DNA of 47,660 nt from an uncultured Lachnospiraceae bacterium. Lineage in GTDB: Bacteria; Bacillota; Clostridia; Lachnospirales; Lachnospiraceae. The stretch's first letter is position 1, and each line of letters begins with the position of its first letter. Both the position numbers and the translations under genes were made by a program. Below the pieces are notes generated by a model that was not told the origin of the DNA, ran no database searches, and saw only the letters and a list, made by a program, of their open reading frames with translations. Of this stretch, positions 1 through 8,734 are shown piece by piece. The stretch is from positions 1-47,660 of the forward strand of contig CACWGK010000009.1 in assembly GCA_902760415.1 (NCBI GenBank), in the 5' to 3' direction.

Positions 1-76
1 CTTCCTTTTCCCAGAGAACGACATCAAGCAACGGCAGTTCCGTTGGTGATTCCCCCTGCCGTTGGTAGGAGTTATA
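1..76 (-). other. Possible start of an hsdS-like reading frame cut by the window edge
   Basis: On the minus strand a frame opens after a TAA at 77-79 and runs off the window at base 1. It reads ...SPTELPLLDVVLWEKE, which weakly resembles the D-V-x-x-W-[DE]-K start of some type I restriction specificity (HsdS) target-recognition domains. No good start codon or ribosome binding site is visible. The stretch also contains an inverted repeat: CAACGGCAG at 29-37 pairs with CTGCCGTTG at 56-64. The hsdS reading is an inference supported mainly by the hsdS fragment at 943-1326; it may simply be noncoding. Confidence 0.2.
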
Positions 77-85
77 TTATACCTA

Positions 86-895
86 TTATTTTTTTTCAAT
101 CAGTGGCGTTTTATCCTCAATATCTTCAAGTATTTTCATTTGCTGAATAGCAATTTTATTCAGTTTTTCAATTCTTGCACTTTGAGGCATATTGTCGTTA
201 ATAAACACAGAATTTAGATTCTCCATATTTGACAGACATATTAATTGATTTATAGTTGCATAGTCTCTTATATTCCCCTTTTTATCGGGGTTTTGGCTTC
301 TCCACTGTTTTGCAGTCATACCAAACAATGCAACATTAAGCATATCTGCCTCATCAGCATAAATGAACGACTTTTGTTCAGAGGTAAGTTCTACTGGGAT
401 AAGGTTATTCTTTATAGCATCAGTGTGTATGCGATAATTGATTTTTGTCAATTCTCTTTTTGCTGACCACCCCAACAGTTTCTGTTCTTCTGTTTTCAGC
501 CTTTGAAATTCTTTAACAATATATATCTTAAACTCCGGACTAATCCACATTGCAAACTCAAAAGCAATATCTTTATGTGCATATGTTCCACCATATCGCC
601 CAGCTTTAGCTTGAATACATATAGCATTAGTCTTGGCAACAAATTCTTTAACACTTATCTTAAAACTGTTAAGACCGGATTGATTTCTAATTGTGGCGAA
701 TTCGCCATAATTAAAATTCGGGTTATAAACCTTTTCCCAAATACCAATATACTCAAGTGTATTTCTATTTCTAAGCCAATCAGTAATAAAGAAATCTCCA
801 TCCTTAGCTTTTATCATATCTGTGAGACAAATATAATCCTCTTCATTTATCTGAACTACATTTATTTCCGTATCTTTTACAATGATTTTACTCAT
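86..895 (-). CDS. KilA-N domain protein
   Basis: A 269-residue protein with a KilA-N DNA-binding domain across roughly residues 20-130 (WLRNRNTLEYIGIWE, then GRYGGTYAHKDIAFEFAMWIS, which is the typical KilA-N C-terminal signature). The rest is helical and has no recognised domain. The start is supported by an AAAGGA Shine-Dalgarno about 7 bases upstream. KilA-N proteins occur in phages and large DNA viruses, and also as cargo genes inside type I restriction loci of Firmicutes and Bacteroidetes. Here it lies 47 bases downstream of an hsdS fragment on the same strand, so the second context fits better. Its role in such loci is not established. Family assignment is firm; function is open. Confidence 0.85.
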   Translation of the reverse strand: MSKIIVKDTEINVVQINEEDYICLTDMIKAKDGDFFITDWLRNRNTLEYIGIWEKVYNPNFNYGEFATIRNQSGLNSFKISVKEFVAKTNAICIQAKAGRYGGTYAHKDIAFEFAMWISPEFKIYIVKEFQRLKTEEQKLLGWSAKRELTKINYRIHTDAIKNNLIPVELTSEQKSFIYADEADMLNVALFGMTAKQWRSQNPDKKGNIRDYATINQLICLSNMENLNSVFINDNMPQSARIEKLNKIAIQQMKILEDIEDKTPLIEKK

Positions 896-942
896 ACAAA
901 TCCTTTCCTATTTTGAGCATATTTAAACGATAATTTAGCAGC

Positions 943-1326
943 CTAAATATCCACATCAGAGACATCAAGTTCGCCAGACATAAGCTTGGGCAATAAAGTT
1001 TTTCGTAGAGCTTCAAGCCTGAGATTTTCGGATTCATTGGCTGTAATTGTGTCAAACATAGGCTTGACTACTTCATAAAATGATCGAAGCTCTGCAGGAT
1101 TTGGAATTCCAATTGGAAATCCTGCGATGTCTGATATAAATAAACACTGCTGAACAGCTCCGTGGGCTGCATTTATTAGTTCAGCCTTTTTAGCTACAAG
1201 GGACTCATATACATACGCTGAACTGACAAGTTCAGGATTAGGTTTTACAATAGCTACGCTTCGCTGGAATTCGTAGTTTAATGGTTCAGTATTAAGCAAT
1301 AAAAGTTTCTCTTTATTTATAAGCTC
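943..1326 (-). pseudogene. hsdS: Type I restriction specificity subunit (HsdS), C-terminal fragment
   Basis: The open frame begins directly after a TGA at 1327-1329 and covers only about 127 residues; a full HsdS is about 400. It carries the end of a target-recognition domain (FQRSVAIVKPNPELVSSAYV, a central YESL helix, then ISDIAGFPIGIPNPAE) and the conserved closing helix LRKTLLPKLMSGELDVSDVD, which is diagnostic for HsdS. The first possible start is a TTG at 1299, in the middle of the recognition domain, so this is probably a 5'-truncated remnant or a silent cassette that can recombine with an intact hsdS outside the window. No hsdM or hsdR is visible here. Confidence 0.7.
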
Positions 1327-1399
1327 TCAAAGAACCTGCACTTCTATATTTTAACATACTTACCTACATCAATAAATCCAGAAATATAATATTAAATCT

Positions 1400-1450
1400 A
1401 TAAAAATGAGGCTATAAAAAGTAGTAATACTACTGATAATAGCCTCATGA
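1400..1450 (-). terminator. Rho-independent terminator after guaA
   Basis: ATGAGGCTAT (1406-1415) pairs perfectly with ATAGCCTCAT (1439-1448), and a smaller GTAGTA/TACTAC palindrome sits in the loop (1421-1433). Read on the minus strand, the stem is followed by a TTTTTA tract. It lies about 40 bases past the guaA stop and closes that operon. Confidence 0.8.
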
Positions 1451-1488
1451 CTGTTTAATATCTATACTATATCATATATTATGTAAAC

Positions 1489-3069
1489 CTATAACAACTC
1501 GATTGTTCCTGGTGGCTTCGAAGTAAGGTCGTACATTACTCTGTTTACTCCCTTAACTTCATTAATGATTCTGTTCATTACCTTCTGAAGTATCTCAAAT
1601 GGGATGTCTGTACAATCAGCAGTCATAAAGTCTGAAGTATTGACTGCACGGAGCACTACTGCATAATCAAAGGTTCTGAAATCGCCCATTACTCCGACTG
1701 AGCGCATATTTGAAAGCGCTGCGAAGTACTGGTTTGGAAGGTGCTTGATTCGTCCTGATGCAAGGGCCTTGTCCATCTCTTCGCGGAAGATGGCATCAGC
1801 ATCCTGAACGATATGAACCTTCTCTTCCGTTATCTCGTCTATGATTCTTACACCGAGACCTGGTCCTGGGAATGGCTGACGGAATACTAGATACTCTGGG
1901 ATTCCAAGCTCAAGTCCTGCCCTACGAACCTCGTCCTTGAATAGCATTCTCAGTGGCTCAACGATTTCCTTAAAATCAACATAATCAGGAAGTCCACCTA
2001 CATTATGATGTGACTTGATAGTAGCTGACTTTCCAAGTCCTGACTCTATAACATCTGGATAAATTGTTCCCTGTGCTAGGAAGTCAACAGCACCTATCTT
2101 CTTCGCCTCTTCCTCGAATACACGAATGAACTCTTCTCCAATTATCTTTCTCTTTGCCTCTGGCTCAGTAACACCTTCAAGCTTTTTATAGAAACGGTCC
2201 TGAGCATTTACTCTAATAAAGTTTAGTTCATAATTACCATTTGGACCGAATATAGCTTCGACCTCATCTCCTTCATTCTTTCTAAGAAGACCATGATCTA
2301 CAAATACACATGTAAGTTGCTTTCCGACTGCCTTTGCAAGAAGAACAGCCGCAACTGATGAATCTACGCCACCGGAAAGGGCACATAGAACACGGCCTGA
2401 ACCTATCTTCTCACGAAGTGCAGCTATAGTGGATTCCACGAAGGAATCCATCTTCCAGTCACCCTTACATTTGCAGACATTATATACGAAGTTATGAATC
2501 AGCTCTTTTCCCTGCTCAGTATGCATTACTTCAGGATGGAACTGAGTCGCATAAAATCCTTTTGCCGCGCACTCCATAGCAGCTACAGGACAATCCTTTG
2601 TATGGGCTGAGATAGTGAAACCATCTGGAACCTCAGCGATATAATCTGTGTGACTCATCCAAGTCGTTATCTTCTTCTTTATTCCTTTAAAGAGAAGTGA
2701 TCCAGCTCTTGAATCAGAATCTTCTGTCGCACCATCGATATATGTTTCTGTTCTTCCGTACTCGCTAACTGGTGCAGTAGCAACTCTACCACCAAGAAGA
2801 TGTGCCATAAGCTGTGAGCCATAGCATATTCCAAGTACCGGAATACCAGCATCAAATATTTCCTTTGTATAGGAAGGTGATTCCTCAAGATATACACTAT
2901 TAGGACCACCTGTAAATATGATTCCCTTAGGATTCATTTCTTTTATCTTCTCCAGAGGAAGAGTATATGGATGCACCTCCGCATACACATTACACTCTCT
3001 TACTCTACGGGCAATTAACTGATTGTACTGTCCACCAAAATCAAGGACAATAATTAATTCCTTATTCAT
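1489..3069 (-). CDS. guaA: GMP synthase (glutamine-hydrolysing)
   Basis: Converts XMP to GMP with ATP and glutamine, the last step of guanine nucleotide synthesis, in the cytoplasm. At 526 residues it is full length. The N-terminal class I amidotransferase domain has the nucleophile Cys82 in GICYGSQ and the His178/Glu180 pair in FHPE. The ATP pyrophosphatase P-loop SGGVDSS is at 232-238. The C-terminal dimerisation domain ends with the family signature KPPGTIE. The start has GGAG 6 bases upstream. Only 16 bases separate it from the upstream protease gene, so it appears to be the last gene of the ftsEX operon. No purine riboswitch was seen directly upstream, as expected for an internal gene. 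Confidence 0.98.
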   Translation of the reverse strand: MNKELIIVLDFGGQYNQLIARRVRECNVYAEVHPYTLPLEKIKEMNPKGIIFTGGPNSVYLEESPSYTKEIFDAGIPVLGICYGSQLMAHLLGGRVATAPVSEYGRTETYIDGATEDSDSRAGSLLFKGIKKKITTWMSHTDYIAEVPDGFTISAHTKDCPVAAMECAAKGFYATQFHPEVMHTEQGKELIHNFVYNVCKCKGDWKMDSFVESTIAALREKIGSGRVLCALSGGVDSSVAAVLLAKAVGKQLTCVFVDHGLLRKNEGDEVEAIFGPNGNYELNFIRVNAQDRFYKKLEGVTEPEAKRKIIGEEFIRVFEEEAKKIGAVDFLAQGTIYPDVIESGLGKSATIKSHHNVGGLPDYVDFKEIVEPLRMLFKDEVRRAGLELGIPEYLVFRQPFPGPGLGVRIIDEITEEKVHIVQDADAIFREEMDKALASGRIKHLPNQYFAALSNMRSVGVMGDFRTFDYAVVLRAVNTSDFMTADCTDIPFEILQKVMNRIINEVKGVNRVMYDLTSKPPGTIELL

Positions 3070-3085
3070 ATATACTCCAATTTAT

Positions 3086-4372
3086 TTAGTCTAATGTATC
3101 AAGTGCTTTTTGAAGCTGATTATCTTCATCATGTTCTATAGTGACTTTCTGCTTCAAACTCTCATCAAGTTCTTCCTCAACATCTGGAACAATTCCTACC
3201 TGATGAACAACTTCACCTGATGGTCGGAAGTACTGCGCTATAGTAAGCTTTATAGCAGAACCATCTGATAATTTGATTACCGACTGAACTATACCCTTAC
3301 CATAAGATGTAGTTCCAACGACTTTACCAAGCTTATAATCCTGTACAGCACCAGCGAAGATTTCAGAAGCACTTGCACTATTTCCATTTATGAGCACTGA
3401 CACCGGAAGATCAACGCTATGTCCATCTTCACAACTATAATTCTCTAGAACTTCGTCATTCTTATCCTTAGTCTGAAGAAGAAGTCCCTTACTCTCTGCT
3501 CCATCAGCAAGAGCATCGTCATCTATCAGATAATCTAACATAGCGATAACTGACTTAACTAATCCACCAGGATTGTTACGAAGATCTATCACGAGTGCTT
3601 TTGCACCCTGTCCCTGAAGATCATCAACCGCATCCTTGAACAGATCAGGTGTATTCTCTATAAACTGTTCAACCTGAATGTAACCAATATTATCATCCAG
3701 CATTTCATATGCAACAGTCTTTGTTTCTATCTTATCTCTTGTAACAGTAAATGTTAGATAATCAGGTTCGCCTTCACGGTAAACTTCTATCTCAACATCT
3801 GTGCCCTTTTCACCTCTGATATGTTCAACTACAAACTCTAGTTCCATATCAGTTGTGAGCTCAAGATCATCAACACGAAGTATTACATCTCCAGGAAGTA
3901 AACCAGCCTTCTCAGCAGGGCTATCCTCAAGTGGTTTAACTACGTAAATGGTTCCGTCGTCCTGATTCTTCGAAACTGTAGCACCAATTCCTTCAAACTC
4001 TCCAGAATCGTCCTCCATCAGCTTCTCATACTCGTCCTTTGTATAATAGACAGAATATCTATCATCAAGACCTTCCATTAAACCATCATAGTAGCTTTCT
4101 TCACGCTTCTCATCGTCGATATCAAAGTAGTAGAGCTTATCAATGTACTGCTCTATTTCAGCAGTTTTCTTCTTTACATCCTTTGAATTCTCATCGAATC
4201 CATCTTTGGATTCATCTGCCTTGGCTGAATTAGCAGGTTTTCTGTCAGAAGCTGTATCATCTGTTACTCCTGCTCCGGAGCCGCAGCCTGCTGATACCAG
4301 CATTGCTGCTGCGAGACCAAGACACATAAGTTTCTTCATCTGCCTTCTGTCCAAAAGATTCTCTCGTCTCAT
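3086..4372 (-). CDS. ctpA: S41 C-terminal processing peptidase, lipoprotein
   Basis: A CtpA/CtpB-type serine protease of 428 residues. It begins with a lipoprotein signal peptide whose lipobox LVSAGC places the lipidated Cys at residue 30, so it should be anchored on the outer face of the membrane. A PDZ domain covers about residues 125-215 (GIGATV, then SPAEKAGLLPGD). The S41 core has Ser334 in NGNSASASE, and Lys359 and Gln363 in SYGKGIVQ, the expected catalytic triad. A later start at residue 12 (MKKLMCLG) would give a more usual signal peptide and has a weak AAGG upstream. It lies between the M23 hydrolase and guaA. A role in processing a cell-wall or division protein is inferred from this context. 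Confidence 0.93.
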   Translation of the reverse strand: MRRENLLDRRQMKKLMCLGLAAAMLVSAGCGSGAGVTDDTASDRKPANSAKADESKDGFDENSKDVKKKTAEIEQYIDKLYYFDIDDEKREESYYDGLMEGLDDRYSVYYTKDEYEKLMEDDSGEFEGIGATVSKNQDDGTIYVVKPLEDSPAEKAGLLPGDVILRVDDLELTTDMELEFVVEHIRGEKGTDVEIEVYREGEPDYLTFTVTRDKIETKTVAYEMLDDNIGYIQVEQFIENTPDLFKDAVDDLQGQGAKALVIDLRNNPGGLVKSVIAMLDYLIDDDALADGAESKGLLLQTKDKNDEVLENYSCEDGHSVDLPVSVLINGNSASASEIFAGAVQDYKLGKVVGTTSYGKGIVQSVIKLSDGSAIKLTIAQYFRPSGEVVHQVGIVPDVEEELDESLKQKVTIEHDEDNQLQKALDTLD

Positions 4373-4421
4373 TTTATCATATTCTCCTCTTTATAAGTTT
4401 CCTTGCAAAAGCAGTGGAAAA

Positions 4422-5816
4422 CTACTCTCCACCTTCTGTATTAGATACAGTGGATTTATCTGTAATCATAGTGTAGTACTTCAGTGGGTTTACGTACTCA
4501 CCATTTTCACGCACTGCGAAATGAAGATGAGGTCCAGTTGATACTCCTGTATTACCAGAATAACATATCGTCTGACCTGCTTTTACTGTATCGCCAACTG
4601 CGCAGTTATATGAGGACAAATGGAAGTAACATGAACATATACCACTACCATGATCTACAATAACCGCATTACCACCATTTCCAAGATAACCTACATATAT
4701 AACCGTTCCATCTGCTACAGCTATAACATCACTACCCAAATTACAAGGAATATCTATACCTTTATGGTAAGTAGTTGCTCCAGCGGTAGGTTGAGATCTA
4801 GGTCCATAGTAAGATGATATAACCGAACTAGATGGCATAGGCCATAAGAACTGAGCACCTGTATATACAGCATTTCCTGTGCTTCCGCTAGTTGAGTAGC
4901 TGACAGTGGCCTCAGCCGCAGTTATCTTAGCCTGTACCTCAGCCTCTATGGTCTCAAGAGATTTAACCTTGGAATTCATAGTATCTATAGATTCCTGATA
5001 ACTATTAATCTGAGCCTCCTTCTCGTCAGAAAGAATCTGAAGAGATTCCTGTTTATTTGTATAAGCCTCAGCTAAAGAATCCATATTAGTGTTAAGCATG
5101 GTAAGAAGCGCATTCTTATCAGCAAGTACCTGCTTAGCTTCTGTATAATCAGAAAGTATCTTCTCATCATAGGCTTCTATAGCCTGAATATATTCTGCTT
5201 TACTAACTACATCACTATAGTCTTCAGCGTTAAATAACGCATCCATAAATGAATATGATCCATTTTCATATTCTTCTCTAATGTGAGACTTTAAAAGTTC
5301 ATACTGTGCATCCTGTGCTGCTTGAGCATCTTCTATCTCTCCGCTTAACTGAAGCATCATGGTCTGAGCTTCACTTTGTTTTTCAGATATCTCATCAAGC
5401 TTATCCTGATACTCAAGTATCATATCATCAAGTTCATTTAGCTTAGAGATAAAGTCATTCTGACTTGAAAGAAGCTGATTAAGTGTTGCCTGAAGTTCAT
5501 TCTTCTCCTGAAGTGTAGTCGAAAGCTGCGCTGTAAGTGCAGCGAGCTCTTCAGCAGATATACCGCTACTAGAACCAGAAGTGGAGACAGATTCATCATC
5601 AGAATCCGAACCTCCCTCAGGATCTACAGTTGGAGTTTCTGTTGCATCTGTAGGCGTACTATCAGCAAGAACATCATAAGACATGCCCCCTCCAATTGCC
5701 GCCCTGCAAGCAAGAATCATTAGAAGAAATAGTACAGTAGCTAATATGAAATTGTCCCTAATATCTTTTTTATTAATCTTCATTATCATTTTCATATTTC
5801 TTGTCATAAAGTGCAT
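4422..5816 (-). CDS. Coiled-coil M23 murein hydrolase (EnvC/PcsB/CwlO-like partner of FtsEX)
   Basis: A 464-residue exported protein. A hydrophobic segment covers about residues 22-45, followed by a Ser/Asp-rich linker. Residues 86-305 form a long coiled coil of the PcsB/CwlO kind, with the interrupting helix around REEYENGSYSFMDALF. The C-terminal M23 zinc peptidase domain (about 323-448) has His351 and Asp355 in HKGID and His430/His432 in HLHF. All zinc ligands are present, so the domain should be active. The gene follows ftsEX directly. In other bacteria FtsEX activates such hydrolases through their coiled coil, which makes this the likely client. Several Met codons lie near the start. The first has only a GTAGG as ribosome site, and this lies inside a hairpin arm (see 5821-5843). 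Confidence 0.93.
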   Translation of the reverse strand: MHFMTRNMKMIMKINKKDIRDNFILATVLFLLMILACRAAIGGGMSYDVLADSTPTDATETPTVDPEGGSDSDDESVSTSGSSSGISAEELAALTAQLSTTLQEKNELQATLNQLLSSQNDFISKLNELDDMILEYQDKLDEISEKQSEAQTMMLQLSGEIEDAQAAQDAQYELLKSHIREEYENGSYSFMDALFNAEDYSDVVSKAEYIQAIEAYDEKILSDYTEAKQVLADKNALLTMLNTNMDSLAEAYTNKQESLQILSDEKEAQINSYQESIDTMNSKVKSLETIEAEVQAKITAAEATVSYSTSGSTGNAVYTGAQFLWPMPSSSVISSYYGPRSQPTAGATTYHKGIDIPCNLGSDVIAVADGTVIYVGYLGNGGNAVIVDHGSGICSCYFHLSSYNCAVGDTVKAGQTICYSGNTGVSTGPHLHFAVRENGEYVNPLKYYTMITDKSTVSNTEGGE

Positions 5817-5820
5817 TATA

Positions 5821-5843
5821 GGACCTACGGGCTACGTAGGTCC
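5821..5843 (-). promoter_or_regulatory. Hairpin overlapping the ribosome site of the M23 gene
   Basis: Perfect 9-bp arms, GGACCTACG and CGTAGGTCC, with a 5-base loop, lie between the ftsX stop and the M23 start. On the minus strand the 3' arm carries the only Shine-Dalgarno-like bases (GTAGG) before the ATG, so folding could hide the ribosome site. No T-run follows, so it is not a terminator. Structure is seen; function is inferred. Confidence 0.5.
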
Positions 5844-5849
5844 TTAATA

Positions 5850-6758
5850 TTATATCTCCAAATGTTTCCTTGTTGTTATAAGACTTCCAAAAAAGCCGAT
5901 TCCTATACCGATGAGAAGTGTTATAGGTATAAGAGTTTTGAACATATCAAATGGTGCTGTAAACTCAAAGAGATTCTTGAGAATAGAGAACTTACCCGCA
6001 ATGTAATTGATAACAAGATCATAGAGATAATACAGAAGAACAAGTGGAACTATCGATCCAACAAGTCCTATGATTATACCTTCTATAATGAATGGAGCTC
6101 TGATAAATCCATTTGTAGCTCCTATAAGCTTCATAATTCTAATCTCTTCACGTCTTACAGTAATACCGATAGTAATAGTATTATTGATAAGGAATATCGA
6201 TACTAGAAGCAGTATGAATATGATTCCAAATGAAGCATAACCGACAAATGCATTAATAGCGGATATACTATCAGCGGTGTCCCCTGAGCTACTGACCTTT
6301 CTTACACCCTCAATACTTTCAAGGAACTGTACGAAGTCAGCCTGCTTACTTGAATCATTTAATGTAATCACATATGAAGCTGACTTTGCAAGTGGGTTAT
6401 CTGCTCCAAATGCAGCTCTTGCAGCTTCAGGATCATCATAAGTCTGTTCGGAGAAACTCTCCCACGCCTGTTCCGGCGATATATATTCTATAGTATTAAC
6501 TTCTTTTCTAGTCTTTATCTGCTCCCCTATAAGATTAATAGCTTCTGCAGATAGATCCTCATTAAAGAATACTGCGATGGAGATACTGCTCTCAATCTTG
6601 TGAATAGCACCTCTAAAGTTAACAAGTACGCAGTAGAACAGACCAAATACGAATAGACAAGCTATAATAGTACCTGTTGAAGCAAGTGAGAACAGAAGAT
6701 TTCTTCTGATATTCTTAAAGCCCTGTCTTACGCTGTAACCAACCGAACTAATCTTCAT
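5850..6758 (-). CDS. ftsX: Cell division protein FtsX
   Basis: The membrane subunit of the FtsEX complex, which links ATP hydrolysis to activation of a murein hydrolase at the septum. Translation probably starts at 6758 (MKISSVGYSVRQG), which has GGGAGGT 8 bases upstream; the longer frame back to 6785 lacks support. That gives 302 residues. The layout is typical: a first membrane helix (about 17-40), an extracellular domain carrying the hydrolase-contact region (about 45-160), then three membrane helices, with the conserved VRREEIRIMKLIGAT loop between the second and third. It overlaps the end of ftsE by 11 bases, indicating translational coupling. Confidence 0.96.
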   Translation of the reverse strand: MKISSVGYSVRQGFKNIRRNLLFSLASTGTIIACLFVFGLFYCVLVNFRGAIHKIESSISIAVFFNEDLSAEAINLIGEQIKTRKEVNTIEYISPEQAWESFSEQTYDDPEAARAAFGADNPLAKSASYVITLNDSSKQADFVQFLESIEGVRKVSSSGDTADSISAINAFVGYASFGIIFILLLVSIFLINNTITIGITVRREEIRIMKLIGATNGFIRAPFIIEGIIIGLVGSIVPLVLLYYLYDLVINYIAGKFSILKNLFEFTAPFDMFKTLIPITLLIGIGIGFFGSLITTRKHLEI

Positions 6759-7440
6759 CGATATAACCTCCCTTCTGGACGTCACTTACAATGACACCCT
6801 TCTTGAGGGTTATAACCCTTTTCTTCATAACATTTACTATCTCTTTATTATGTGTAACTACGACTACCGTAGTACCCTTTGAATTAATCTCGTCCAGAAG
6901 ATTCATAACATCCCAGGAATGCTTTGGATCGAGGTTACCAGTAGGCTCATCGGCAAGGATGATCTCTGGTTTATTAACAAGTGCTCTGGCAAGAGCAACT
7001 CTCTGCTGCTCACCACCGGAAAGCTGTCTAGGATAAGACTTATACTTATCTTCCAGACCAACAAGTGCAAGAACTGCAGGCACCTGTCTCTTTATATATC
7101 GCGAAGGAGTCTCGATAACTCTCTGCGCAAATGCTACATTTTCATATACTGTGCGGTCCTTCAAGAGACGGAAGTTCTGGAATACAACTCCTATCTTACG
7201 ACGAACCTTATGAATTCTGTTCTTCTTAAGTCTTGCAAGGTCAATACCTGCAACTTCAATACGCCCCTTTGTTGGAACAAGTTCTCTTAGGAGAAGCTCA
7301 AGAAATGTTGTCTTACCTGAACCAGTTGATCCTACGACGAATACGAACTCTCCTTTTTCTATCTCAATGTTGATATCCTTAAGCGCTACTGTGCCAGTTG
7401 GATACTTCATTGTGACATTTTCCATCTTAATAACTGACAT
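6748..7440 (-). CDS. ftsE: Cell division ATP-binding protein FtsE
   Basis: The ABC-type ATPase of FtsEX, 230 residues, on the inner face of the membrane. Walker A is GSTGSGKT (37-44), the Q-loop is VFQNFRLL (about 86-93), the ABC signature is LSGGEQQRVALARAL (140-154), Walker B is EIILADE (159-165) and the H-loop is VVVTHN. The sequence is closer to FtsE than to LolD/MacB-type exporters (FQNFRLLKDRTVYENVAF). Its start lies 39 bases after the regulator gene. With ftsX and the adjacent coiled-coil M23 hydrolase it makes a complete septal wall-cleavage module. Confidence 0.97.
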   Translation of the reverse strand: MSVIKMENVTMKYPTGTVALKDINIEIEKGEFVFVVGSTGSGKTTFLELLLRELVPTKGRIEVAGIDLARLKKNRIHKVRRKIGVVFQNFRLLKDRTVYENVAFAQRVIETPSRYIKRQVPAVLALVGLEDKYKSYPRQLSGGEQQRVALARALVNKPEIILADEPTGNLDPKHSWDVMNLLDEINSKGTTVVVVTHNKEIVNVMKKRVITLKKGVIVSDVQKGGYIDED

Positions 7441-7479
7441 AATTTTCCTTTTATATACCTTTCACCAATCCTCCAAAAA

Positions 7480-8571
7480 CTAGAAATCAAGGCTTTCCAT
7501 ATACTTCATATACTTTACAACCATGAGTGCAATCTTAAATGTTATCGCATCCTCAAAGATTCGAAGGTCAAGACCTGTTGACTTCTCGATCTTATCAAGT
7601 CGATAAACAAGTGTATTTCTATGAATATATAACTGTCTTGAAGTCTCTGAAACATTCAGACTGTTTTCAAAGAACTTATTGATTGTAGTAAGCGTCTCTT
7701 CGTCAAACTCATCAGGTGACTTGCCGTCGAAGATTTCCTTAATAAACATACGGCATAGAGGAATTGGAAGCTGATAGATAAGACGACCTATACCAAGGTT
7801 GCTGTATGCTATGATGTTCTTGTCGCTGTAGAATATCTTGCCAACATCAAGAGCCATCTTAGCTTCCTTATATGAACGTGAAACTTCTTTAATCTCATTT
7901 ACGATAGTACCAAATGCAACATGAACTGAGATCATAGCTTCAGTATTCAGCATATCGACGATAATGCTAGCCGTCTTGTTCAGATCCTCGTAAGTATCTG
8001 TTGACTTAACCTCCTTAACAAGGATGATATTCTTCTCATCTACGGCTGTAATAAAGTCATGAGTCTTAACTGAGAATATATTTCTTACAGTCTCAAGTGC
8101 GTTGTTATCTTTCTCTGACTTCGTCTCTATGATAAATACGCATCTCTTAACATCAGTATCGATGTGAAGTTTCTTAGCTCTGTTATATATATCTACGAGA
8201 AGCAGATTATCGAGAAGCAGATTCTTAATGAAGTTATCCTTATCAGATCTCTCCTTATAAGCAACCAGAAGACTCTGAATCTGGAATGAAGCCATCTTAC
8301 CAACCATATAGGTACTATCAGAATCACCCTTGGCAAGAATAATATACTCCAGCTGTTTATCATCCATTACTTTGAAAAACTGATATCCGAGAAGACTCTG
8401 ACTTTCAGCCTGAGACTCTGCAAATGCTATAACAGCATCTTCGTAATCAAGCGGACCATCCTCAACAGTCTTAGCAAGGAGTCGTCCCTCAACATCCATT
8501 ACAATAAGATCCACTTTTGTAATAGCCTGGATCCCTTCAAGTGTTTCTTGTAAAATCTGATTTGAAATCAT
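7480..8571 (-). CDS. CdaR/PucR-family transcriptional regulator
   Basis: A 363-residue regulator. The N-terminal part (1-135) is a putative sugar-diacid recognition domain (ILQETLEGIQAITKVDLIVMD...). The middle (about 150-285) is a GGDEF-like CdaR domain. The C-terminus is a PucR-type helix-turn-helix (about 310-350: NVSETSRQLYIHRNTLVYRL). CdaR proteins bind carboxylate ligands such as glycerate and activate their own regulons. No sugar-acid genes are near. The downstream neighbours are ftsE and ftsX, 39 bases away, so the ligand and targets here are unknown. The same arrangement could simply be read-through from the promoter at 8656-8684. Confidence 0.88.
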   Translation of the reverse strand: MISNQILQETLEGIQAITKVDLIVMDVEGRLLAKTVEDGPLDYEDAVIAFAESQAESQSLLGYQFFKVMDDKQLEYIILAKGDSDSTYMVGKMASFQIQSLLVAYKERSDKDNFIKNLLLDNLLLVDIYNRAKKLHIDTDVKRCVFIIETKSEKDNNALETVRNIFSVKTHDFITAVDEKNIILVKEVKSTDTYEDLNKTASIIVDMLNTEAMISVHVAFGTIVNEIKEVSRSYKEAKMALDVGKIFYSDKNIIAYSNLGIGRLIYQLPIPLCRMFIKEIFDGKSPDEFDEETLTTINKFFENSLNVSETSRQLYIHRNTLVYRLDKIEKSTGLDLRIFEDAITFKIALMVVKYMKYMESLDF

Positions 8572-8655
8572 TTTCTCACTCCTGTTCTCTTTATAACCCC
8601 AGTATTATATTAAATCATAAATGCATAAAAATACAATCTATTCACGCACAGAGTC

Positions 8656-8684
8656 ATTATACCAAAAAACTGGCATATAAAAAA
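8656..8684 (-). promoter_or_regulatory. Promoter of the cdaR-like gene
   Basis: On the minus strand an extended -10, TGGTATAAT (TATAAT at 8656-8661), lies 17 bases from a weak TTTTTT -35 at 8679-8684. That T-run is also the tail of the preceding terminator, so the terminator and promoter overlap. Confidence 0.5.
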
Positions 8685-8712
8685 GGGGAAATGTAGAAAT
8701 CTACATCTCCCC
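8678..8712 (-). terminator. Terminator of the msmX-like gene
   Basis: GGGGA-A-ATGTAGA (8685-8697) pairs with TCTACAT-C-TCCCC (8700-8712), with one mismatch and a 2-base loop. On the minus strand it is followed by seven T. This is a strong intrinsic terminator. Confidence 0.9.
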
Positions 8713-8734
8713 ACATATTATTTCTAAAGAATAC

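Noticed and set aside
86-895. Prophage remnant suggested by the KilA-N gene
   Set aside because: No other phage gene, integrase or att-like repeat is nearby, and the flanking hsdS fragment explains the context better.
2679-2909. Open frame within guaA
   Set aside because: It is a shifted frame inside a conserved enzyme, without ribosome site or recognisable protein content.
3070-3085. Purine riboswitch ahead of guaA
   Set aside because: Only 16 bases separate guaA from the upstream gene; there is no room for an aptamer.
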